5,953 nt of DNA from NCBI GenBank assembly GCA_947644475.1, contig CANRZQ010000182.1, positions 1 through 5,953 on the forward strand, in the 5' to 3' direction. The notes below the pieces were generated by a model that had not been told where the DNA came from, did no database searches, and saw only the letters and a list, made by a program, of their open reading frames with translations. Both the position numbers and the translations under genes were made by a program. Below are positions 1-5,600 of this stretch, in pieces. Positions within the stretch are counted from its first letter, which is position 1. The number at the start of each line of letters is the position of its first letter. This DNA is from an uncultured Muribaculaceae bacterium. GTDB lineage: Bacteria > Bacteroidota > Bacteroidia > Bacteroidales > Muribaculaceae.

Positions 1-69
1 CAGGCCGACATCGACGCCCTCGCCCCCGGCTTCTATATCGTCGGCGGCAAGAAAGTGCTCGTGAAATAA
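1..69 (+). CDS. 3' end of a T9SS-secreted protein (C-terminal sorting tail), partial
   Basis: Frame 1 is open from the window edge to the TAA at 67-69 and gives 22 residues ending in LAPGFYIVGGKKVLVK. This is the form of the last strand of a type A T9SS sorting domain, usually 'l.pGiYiv....kvvk', which directs a periplasmic protein through the type IX outer-membrane translocon, after which the tail is normally removed. Only the tail is in the window, so the cargo cannot be named. A strong terminator follows at 103-140. The large protein at 2621-5935 ends in a related but different tail (SPGVYLVSVSNKVVKVIVR), so the two are both T9SS substrates but not obviously duplicates. The reading frame and tail type are clear; the rest of the protein is unknown. 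Confidence 0.85.
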   Translation, partial: QADIDALAPGFYIVGGKKVLVK

Positions 70-102
70 AACGCCCCTGACGCGGCTCCGCGTCAACACC
101 AG

Positions 103-140
103 GCCACGGCTCCCCATCCCGGGAAGCCGTGGCTTTTTTT
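103..140 (+). terminator. Rho-independent terminator of the upstream T9SS gene
   Basis: A 9-bp perfect stem, GCCACGGCT (103-111) with AGCCGTGGC (125-133), is followed by seven T residues (134-140). It lies 34 bases after the stop at 67-69. A second, smaller hairpin, GACGCG/CGCGTC with loop GCTC (79-94), sits between the stop and this terminator and has no T-tract. Confidence 0.9.
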
Positions 141-159
141 GTCCGATTATCACCGACCG

Positions 160-254
160 CCCAATCCCCGTAAACTGCCGTTAATTACGTGGATTATCAA
201 GATTGCGTGAAAAAGATTTTTGCGTTAATTGCCGCGAATTATTCATTATTTAAA
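160..254. repeat. A/T-rich intergenic repeat, copy 1, left part
   Basis: This starts with CCCAATCCCCG (160-170) and ends with a stretch at 223-254 that matches 584-615 at 30 of 32 positions (CGTTAATTGCCGCG... against CGTTAATTGCCACG...). The same CCCAATCCCCG begins copy 2 at 532. The middle parts of the two copies have diverged and differ in length by about 11 bases. I see no reading frame worth calling. The right part of this copy appears at 505-531, beyond the insertion at 254-504. Confidence 0.75.
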
Positions 255-504
255 CTTTCGCAAGTTCGGCACGGCGAAGCCGTGATTCATCTGATAACCG
301 GGTTTGGAGGCAGAATGCCGACAAGCCCGGTCGGCAACGACAATAAAAAAGCACTGCGAGGCAGTGCCTCGTGGCAGGATTGGCCTCGCCGAACGCTCCG
401 GCCGGCCTCCGCTCCAACACCACGATTGGTTCGCTTTTCCCGTACCCCGCATGTCGGCTGCGCCTCCATACAGGGTTAACATCAAGAGCCACGGCTTCGC
501 CGTG
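254..504. mobile_element. MITE-like non-autonomous insertion with hairpin-tipped inverted repeats
   Basis: This G/C-rich segment interrupts copy 1 of the flanking repeat. Its ends are imperfect inverted repeats, 270-323 and 452-504. Both begin with a 15-base near-palindrome, CACGGCGAAGCCGTG at 270-284 and its exact reverse complement at 490-504, and share inner words AACC, TGGAGGC and GCCGACA. The left end has about 16 extra bases (254-269) outside the inverted repeat. TTAA occurs on both sides (250-253 and 505-508) and could be a target duplication, though this is weak in such A/T-rich flanks. Inside are hairpins TGCCGAC/GTCGGCA (316-336) and GCACTGC/GCAGTGC (351-367). No transposase is encoded; short overlapping frames on both strands look fortuitous. 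The element type is an inference; the inverted repeat and interruption are seen directly. Confidence 0.6.
345..367 (-). terminator. Minus-strand intrinsic terminator inside the insertion
   Basis: Read on the minus strand, the perfect 7-bp stem GCACTGC/GCAGTGC with a 3-base loop (367-351) is followed directly by six T residues (350-345). It could end read-through from birA, whose stop is about 315 bases upstream with no better terminator between, or a short transcript of the element itself. The stem is short but G/C-rich. Confidence 0.55.
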
Positions 505-531
505 TTAATTAATGGTCGATTAACGTAAAAC
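505..531. repeat. A/T-rich intergenic repeat, copy 1, right part
   Basis: AATTAATGGTCGATT at 507-521 recurs exactly at 615-629, and ATTAACGTAAAA at 519-530 recurs exactly at 637-648. In copy 2 these words follow directly after the block matching 223-254. Here they are separated from that block by about 250 bases, which marks 254-504 as inserted. Confidence 0.7.
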
Positions 532-648
532 CCCAATCCCCGAAATCAATTTAATACACGCAATTCACGTAAATTAAATTCCACGTTAATTGCCACGAAT
601 TATTCATTAATTAAAATTAATGGTCGATTTACGACAATTAACGTAAAA
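532..648. repeat. A/T-rich intergenic repeat, copy 2 (uninterrupted)
   Basis: This copy runs from CCCAATCCCCG (532-542) through the block at 584-615 and on to AATTAATGGTCGATT (615-629) and ATTAACGTAAAA (637-648). It serves as the unoccupied version of copy 1. It is non-coding and lies just past the 3' end of birA. The words CGTTAAT and ATTAACG recur through both copies (179, 223, 519, 584, 637). Confidence 0.7.
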
Positions 649-682
649 AAACTTTATACCTCGTCACTTATACCTTATCCTT

Positions 683-1414
683 TTATAAGATGGCGGCTAC
701 TTCCTTGAAGGCGTAGGTGCGGGCCGAGCCGTCGGCAAGGGAAAGGGTGAGATGTCCCATCGGGCCTACACCGGAAATCGAGGCTTCTATATCCTCCGAA
801 GCCAAGGCGTCGTGCCATTTCCAAAGGCCCTCCCCACGCCAAAGAGCGGCACAATAGCGCAGGTGCAGCGACTCGAAATCGGGATTTTTCTCATATTCAT
901 CAAAATCCCTTGCAATCTCGCCTGCAAACTCTTCCAGAAGCGGGACAAGGGGATACTCCGTGCCTGTGATTGCGCGCATCGACACCGGATTGGGCGCGTC
1001 TGACACAAATTTCACCTGGTTAACATTAATGCCAACCCCGGCTATCGACCGCTCGATGCCGCCGTCGCACACTGTATTCTCGATAAGGATGCCGCAGATT
1101 TTCTTATCGTGCCAATAAATATCATTCGGCCATTTTATCGCAAGTCCCTCGCCGATATGCCTGCGGAGCACGTCGACGATAGCGAGCGACACAATCTCCG
1201 AAATCTCAAACTGGCGGCATGCCTCGATTGTATGCGGACGCAGCACAAGCGAAAACGTAAGATTCTCGCCGGGCGCAGCCTCCCACGTGTTGCCACGCTG
1301 GCCGCGTCCCGCAGTCTGCCTCCGGCATGCTATGACAGTGGCGTGCGCAGGGTCGCGCAAAGCCGCCTCCGTGTTGGTGGAGGCAGCCTCGTCAAGCATT
1401 ATAATCTCCACCAT
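683..1414 (-). CDS. birA: Biotin-[acetyl-CoA-carboxylase] ligase, catalytic domain only
   Basis: This 243-residue cytoplasmic enzyme activates biotin with ATP to biotinyl-AMP and transfers it to the acceptor lysine of biotin-dependent carboxylases. The family motifs are intact: the biotin/adenylate loop GRGQRG (residues 36-41), KWPNDIYW (94-101), the catalytic lysine in KKICGILIE (K105) and GVGINVN (126-132). About 50 C-terminal residues form the small SH3-like domain typical of the family. There is no N-terminal helix-turn-helix, so this is a monofunctional ligase and not the E. coli type repressor. The ATG overlaps the tsaE stop by one base (TGATG), which suggests translational coupling. 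A GAGGA lies three bases before the ATG, close for a ribosome site. An alternative start at Met6 would leave LDEAASTN near the N-terminus, but the overlap favours Met1. No clear terminator follows within 300 bases; the best candidate is at 345-367. Confidence 0.95.
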   Translation of the reverse strand: MVEIIMLDEAASTNTEAALRDPAHATVIACRRQTAGRGQRGNTWEAAPGENLTFSLVLRPHTIEACRQFEISEIVSLAIVDVLRRHIGEGLAIKWPNDIYWHDKKICGILIENTVCDGGIERSIAGVGINVNQVKFVSDAPNPVSMRAITGTEYPLVPLLEEFAGEIARDFDEYEKNPDFESLHLRYCAALWRGEGLWKWHDALASEDIEASISGVGPMGHLTLSLADGSARTYAFKEVAAIL

Positions 1415-1839
1415 CAGTCCTCGACAGTTACAGTACGCGATTCGTCAGGATTCACAGTGATATTCACGCGCACAGTGTCGTCGGGCAGAATATCCTCCAC
1501 GCGGTCGGGCCATTCCAACAGGCAAAGCGCGCCGGAGTCGAAATAATCCTCAGTGCCAATCTCGATAGCCTCCTCGAGCGATTCGAGGCGGTAAAGGTCG
1601 AAATGATAAATCAGTTCGGCAGTAGTGTCCGAGCGGTATTCATTAATAATCGAGAACGACGGCGAGTTGGCCTCGTCGGCGTCCACCCCGAGGGCGCGGC
1701 ACAGCGCGGCAATAAAAGTAGTCTTGCCGGCACCCATCTCGCCGGAGAAAGCATAAATGGTGCGGTCGTCCATCAGCGCGACAAACTCGGCAGCCGCGCG
1801 GTCGAGATCCTCGACATTGGCAATATTGATAGTTTTCAT
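1414..1839 (-). CDS. tsaE: tRNA threonylcarbamoyladenosine biosynthesis ATPase TsaE
   Basis: This 141-residue P-loop ATPase, the family's usual length, works with TsaD and TsaB in the cytoplasm to make N6-threonylcarbamoyladenosine at position 37 of ANN-reading tRNAs. Visible motifs in order are the Walker A GEMGAGKTT (residues 33-41), the switch-like SPSFSIINEY (59-68), HFDLYRL (79-85) and LLEWPDR (107-113), whose Glu-Trp pair is characteristic of TsaE. All key residues appear intact. The start at 1839 fits family length and lies about 20 bases downstream of a Bacteroidota -7 box. It is the first gene of an operon with birA. TsaD and TsaB are not in this window. The assignment is firm. Confidence 0.96.
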   Translation of the reverse strand: MKTINIANVEDLDRAAAEFVALMDDRTIYAFSGEMGAGKTTFIAALCRALGVDADEANSPSFSIINEYRSDTTAELIYHFDLYRLESLEEAIEIGTEDYFDSGALCLLEWPDRVEDILPDDTVRVNITVNPDESRTVTVED

Positions 1840-1858
1840 AACTTTTCTTATTTTCCCG

Positions 1859-1889
1859 CAAAATTACAACATTTCCCTCCAACCGCCAA
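1859..1889 (-). promoter_or_regulatory. Promoter of the tsaE-birA operon
   Basis: On the minus strand TAATTTTG (1866-1859) matches the Bacteroidota primary-sigma -7 consensus TAnnTTTG. CTTG lies upstream with its TTG at 1889-1887, 20 bases away, inside the 19-21 spacing known for the -33 element. Transcription would begin near 1853, giving a leader of roughly 14 bases before the tsaE ATG. Confidence 0.7.
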
Positions 1890-1951
1890 GAATAACATTA
1901 CCCCTTGGCAAAGCATTTATATAATTTATTTCATTTTTCAAAAAAAAAGAC

Positions 1952-1959
1952 TATCTTTG
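1952..1959 (+). promoter_or_regulatory. -7 box for the nucleotidyltransferase gene
   Basis: TATCTTTG fits TAnnTTTG exactly. No TTG is present at the expected -33 distance; the upstream sequence is A/T-rich with nine A residues at 1940-1948. The box ends only four bases before the annotated ATG at 1964, so the transcript would be leaderless or start inside the first codons. The next in-frame ATG is at 1973. Confidence 0.6.
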
Positions 1960-1963
1960 CGAT

Positions 1964-2275
1964 ATGTCGAATATGGATTTAAAAATACTTGACTTAATAA
2001 AAAAAACCATCCGTGGCATAGAACCTCGGGCTGAAATAATATTATACGGTTCAAGAGCGCGGGGCACCAATCGTCCTGACTCCGATTGGGACATTCTTGT
2101 GCTTATCGACACCGTGTCTCTGAACGATGACCAGAAAGGCATTGACTATATCCTATGGGATAAAGGAATAGATTTCGGTCAAGAAATAAACACTCTTGTG
2201 CGCACGAAATCCTACTGGGATTCCAATCCGTCTCTTTTCAAACATAATGTAACCCTTGATGCTATTTACCTATGA
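1964..2275 (+). CDS. MNT-type nucleotidyltransferase, orphan antitoxin of a HEPN/MNT pair
   Basis: This 103-residue protein has the minimal nucleotidyltransferase signature: YGSRARG (residues 28-34) leading to DWD, giving GS-x10-D41-x-D43, the metal-binding pair of the family. E74 in the FGQEINTLV segment is a plausible third carboxylate (inference). In known type VII toxin-antitoxin systems such proteins transfer AMP to the HEPN RNase toxin and so neutralise it. The gene ends in an ATGA overlap with a second start codon, the normal arrangement for a HEPN partner, but only a 10-codon stub follows. It is visibly A/T-richer than its neighbours, which suggests transfer. Start choice is open: Met1 lies four bases past the -7 box, so Met4 (1973) may be the true start. 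With the catalytic residues kept, it may still be active, but on what is unknown. Confidence 0.85.
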   Translation: MSNMDLKILDLIKKTIRGIEPRAEIILYGSRARGTNRPDSDWDILVLIDTVSLNDDQKGIDYILWDKGIDFGQEINTLVRTKSYWDSNPSLFKHNVTLDAIYL

Positions 2276-2304
2276 GCCTATCATCGATTAATGGTGTACG
2301 GTAA
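2272..2304 (+). pseudogene. Stub of a lost HEPN-domain toxin gene
   Basis: An ATG at 2272 overlaps the nucleotidyltransferase stop as ATGA, and the frame reads MSLSSINGVR before TAA at 2302-2304. HEPN partners in Bacteroidota commonly start with 'MSLs/t' at such an overlap, from general knowledge of the family. Everything after about the fifth codon is unlike a HEPN domain, and no later frame before 2346 restores one. The likely reading is that the toxin gene was deleted and replaced. A chance ATGA with a meaningless short frame is the alternative. Confidence 0.45.
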
Positions 2305-2317
2305 AAATTGCAAGCCC

Positions 2318-2326
2318 TTATCCACA
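2318..2326 (+). other. Isolated DnaA-box-like 9-mer
   Basis: TTATCCACA is a perfect match to the DnaA box consensus TTATnCACA. I found no second box nearby and no A/T-rich unwinding region or replication gene beside it, so an origin is not supported. It lies between the HEPN stub and the inverted-repeat element. Confidence 0.2.
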
Positions 2327-2345
2327 AGCCTAAATTTATGTGCAC

Positions 2346-2499
2346 GAAGCGGCAGAGCCGCTTAATATGGTAGGCATGGGCGAAAGCCCATGTTATGATG
2401 TGATGTTGTTATTCGACTGCGGCCGCAGTCGAACTTGCGTAAACCAAATAAACACGGGCTATTGCCCGTGCCTAACGTATTCGACCGCGGCTGCGGTCT
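2346..2499. repeat. 154-bp hairpin-bearing inverted repeat, REP/BIME-like
   Basis: The segment is an imperfect inverted repeat centred between 2422 and 2423. The centre is a perfect 22-bp palindrome with half TTCGACTGCGG (2412-2433). Each arm carries two hairpins at mirrored distances: inner CATGGGC-GAAA-GCCCATG (2375-2392) and CACGGGC-TATT-GCCCGTG (2453-2470), each 39 bases from the centre; outer AAGCGGC-AGA-GCCGCTT (2347-2363) and GACCGC-GGCT-GCGGTC (2483-2498), about 68 bases out. The linker plus inner stem is alike on both arms: AATATGGTAGGCATGGGC (2364-2381) against AATACGTTAGGCACGGGC on the other strand, 15 of 18. GTAG precedes the left inner hairpin and TTAG the right. No protein is encoded. 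The structure is seen directly; the REP/BIME comparison is an inference. Confidence 0.75.
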
Positions 2500-2510
2500 G
2501 CTTTTTCTTT
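2483..2510 (+). terminator. Probable terminator for the nucleotidyltransferase transcript
   Basis: The 6-bp stem GACCGC/GCGGTC (2483-2498) is followed by TG and then CTTTTTCTTT (2501-2510), a T-rich tail on the plus strand. It is the outer right hairpin of the inverted-repeat element, so the element may supply termination for the gene that ends at 2275. Confidence 0.5.
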
Positions 2511-2561
2511 TCACATAAGCACTTTATACTTTTACCGGACACCAATAATTCCATACAAGCC

Positions 2562-2597
2562 AAAAAGGGGAACGCCGGGTTCGGCGTTCCCCTTTTT
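2562..2597 (-). terminator. Strong, potentially bidirectional terminator after the large secreted-protein gene
   Basis: A perfect 16-bp stem, AAAAAGGGGAACGCCG (2562-2577) with CGGCGTTCCCCTTTTT (2582-2597), closes over a 4-base loop. Its A and T ends give a U-tract in either direction. It lies 23 bases past the stop of the minus-strand gene at 2621 and also faces the plus-strand gene, so it can separate the two convergent units. Confidence 0.93.
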
Positions 2598-2620
2598 GGG
2601 TTTTGTTGGAGTGGGGTCGG

Positions 2621-5600
2621 TTATCTTACGATGACTTTCACCACTTTGTTGGATACCGAAACGAGGTAGACTCCGGGGGAAACGGCTATTTCAAGCGTTC
2701 CGCCGGCTATGCCGTCGAAGGCCGCGATGCCGTCGATGCCGTAAACCTTAACGGGACATCCTTGTGCACCGTCGACGCGGATACTGCCGACGCCTGCGTT
2801 TATTGCAACGGACGTGAGAGCGGCATCGCCGATGCCGAGTTCCTTGCAGTCGACAGCGACATTGTTCGACGCGCCAGACTCGCCCTTGGTGTAAATGGCC
2901 GTTACGACATAGTTGTAACTTTCGCCCGGACGGGCGCTTTCGTCGGTGAATTCATTTTCCTCTACCGGCTCATCGTTGATTTTCACGCCGTCGCGGTACA
3001 CATTGTAGCCCACAAGGTCGAGGTTGGCGTTGCCGGCCGGAATGTATGTCACGTCGTCGATAGACAGGCGGTAGCCTCCGGCGTTCATCGAGCGGATTGC
3101 GAAATGACGTGCACCTTCGGGGAGGTCAACCTTATATTCTTCCCAATAGGGCAATACGCTCTCGGCAGCACGGATAAGGATAAAGTCGGCCGGCGAGGTG
3201 CTTCCCGTGGAATAATACACCTCGATGCGTTCACGATATGTGGATGTGTAACTCTTGGCGTAGAACGTGATTGTCTGGGCAGAGCCGTCGAGGTCGGGCG
3301 ATATGGCCCAGTCGTCGACTTGCTTGTCGTCGTAGCGGAATAGCGAGAAGAGGAATTTCTTTCCTGTGCGGGCACCCGAGAGTGAATCATAAACGAGGTT
3401 GGTATCCCAGATCCAGAAAGAGCCTGTGGTCTTGCCGGGCTCTATGCCGGGCATGTCGATAGTGCTGATGCCGCCTACGGGCTGTGCATCGACATCGACA
3501 AACGTCCATTCGCCAAATTGGTCGGAGAATGCTTCGCCGTCCTCGAAACTTTCTGTGATGGGGTCGCAGGGCGCGGCGTCGAGGTCAGGCTCGCTCCATG
3601 CCAGTGTCACGGTGCCGTTGGCGTTGGTGGCCTCGAGGTCGGTTACAGCCGGAAGGGCGGCCTTTATGATTTCTACCGTGGCGTCGGAGGTGCGGTTATT
3701 GGCACCAACCATGTCACCATCAAATTCCACCGTGGCGTGGAATCTCACCGGTGCCTCATCGATAGCCTTGGTGGCATACCGGGCTGTGAATATGGCGGTG
3801 GCTCCGGATGCAAGATTGTGGCCTTCCTGCTTGTCAAAGAGGGCATCGTCGGCATACACCGATACGGTGAAGTCTTCGGCTGTCTGCGCGCCAAGGTTCT
3901 TCACAGTCACGGCCACATCGAAGGCCTCACCGGCATTTACTGTGGCCGGGACGCTTATGTAAGAGGCCTCGAGATCGTTGTCGGCAAGGTCGCCGATTAC
4001 GATATTGTCGATAAATGTGTAATATGCCGCCTTTGTCACTGCTGTGATGTGGACCATAACAGTCTTGCCGGCAAAGCCGGAGAGGCTGAACTGCACAAGG
4101 TTCCACGCATCTGTCGCGCCGGTCTCGCTCACCACCGTGAGAGGCATGTCGGTTGCGACGCCTGTGGCCATGTCGGTGACCGTAACTTTTATTTCGTTGA
4201 GGTCGTCGTCGCCGTCAAGACCCAGATTGTAGGTATGGAACGAGAGCGTGGGGTTCTTCATGCCATCAAGAGCGATTTTGCCCGTGAAGATGCTGCCGTA
4301 TGCACCGTAGGCCTGACCATAAAATCCAAGGTAGAAATCGTCGTTGTCCTGCGAGGCCAGTTCGTCGAAATCGTCATCGCCATAAATGCCGGCGGTAGCC
4401 TTGCCCGAATAGTCGAGGCCAAGGATATATTTGTCGAGGTCGGCCTCGCAAGTAATGGCATAATTGGTATATGGCGTGCCAACGGGAGCAAACTTAGTGG
4501 ACTCACCGTCGCTTTCTCCCCGGTCGGTGTTTGCATACACGACATACTGCATGAATTTTTGCGTGCCCTCGGCTACGGCGCGATAGGTGTAGGTACATTC
4601 CTTGATGCCGTCCTTAACGAGCGTCATGTTGGTGTTGCCGACAAGATAGACACTGTAAGTGACATCGCCGTCTTTGAGCGACACGCCGTTTATGTCGGTG
4701 GTAACAGCGTCCCATGTGATTGTCACCTCACCGGGAACGGCTTCTGTGAAATCAAGGGATGTGACCTTGGAGGGGCGGTCGGCCGCAAGTTCGGGCGCGG
4801 TGATTTTGAGGTTGGCGATATAGAGGCCGCCAAACGAGTGCGTCGGCGATATGCAGTGGATGCCTATATTGTAAGTTCCGGCGGCGGGCACGGTGAACTC
4901 GCCGCTGTAAGCCGTATATGTCGTTGCCTCGACAGTGGCCGACGAAATGGCAGTGATGGTCATGGCCTCCACTTCGGGGGCCGAGCCTATCATCACCTCA
5001 AAAGTTTCCGGCGCTGTCTTCGTCATAGCCTTGGCGTCGAGCGACAGTGTGTAGGTACGGCCCGGCTGCAGGGCTACGTCGGGAATAATGGCCCAGTCGT
5101 CGGTGCCTGTCGCCGACGATGTCCAGCAGCATATGGCACCGGAGCTCTTTATCCAAGTGTTACTGTCGTCGTTGGCATTGATTATGGTGAGACCGTCGAT
5201 GCCGTTGGCGAAGTCTTCGGAGAATACTGTCTCGGCAACAACGGGCTCTTCGGGATCGGGATCAACAGGGTCAGGGCCTACCGGCTCGCCGCCTTCGGCC
5301 GCCGAAATCGACATGCTCTTGACATAAAATGTCATTCCGCCCTTGTCGGAGATGGCATGGATTCCGAAGAAACATTCTCCGGTCTCGGCGGCGGTGAACT
5401 CGCCCTCGAAGGTGTCGTAATCGTACACAGCCACCGTGGTGGGGGCAATCACCGTAGTGGTCATGGCGTCGGCTGTGGCGGCATTGCCGGCCATGAGTTC
5501 GAAACGCTGTTTGTCGTTGGCCGACGCTGATTTGGCATTTATCGTGATTTTGTATTTCGCGCCCTTCACAACGTTTACCGGCACGGAAACGAGCCAGTCG

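Noticed and set aside
246..536. Several overlapping frames of 60-96 codons on both strands across the insertion, including a minus-strand 96-residue frame
   Set aside because: Four frames compete for the same G/C-rich, palindromic bases. None shows a recognisable domain or ribosome site, and the composition is rich in Arg, Gly and Cys as in translated non-coding repeats.
654..675. Short direct repeat TTATACCT (654-661 and 668-675) just past birA as a terminator or operator
   Set aside because: The copies are direct, so they form no hairpin, and an 8-base A/T-rich word repeated twice is likely by chance.
1109..1546. A 145-codon plus-strand frame opposite birA and tsaE
   Set aside because: It is antisense to two firmly identified genes and shows no family resemblance.
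2346..2499. CRISPR array, suggested by evenly spaced hairpins
   Set aside because: The hairpins are mirrored around a centre and are not direct repeats; there are no equal unique spacers and no cas genes.
2340..2669. A 109-codon plus-strand frame across the hairpin region
   Set aside because: It runs through the inverted-repeat element, the bidirectional terminator and the end of the opposite gene, so it cannot be a normal coding sequence.
3518..5530. A 670-codon plus-strand open frame opposite the large secreted-protein gene
   Set aside because: It is a shadow of the G/C-rich codon pattern on the other strand. The minus-strand frame has a signal peptide, coherent domains and a T9SS tail; this one reads as Val/Gly/Cys/His-rich low-complexity sequence without domain signs.
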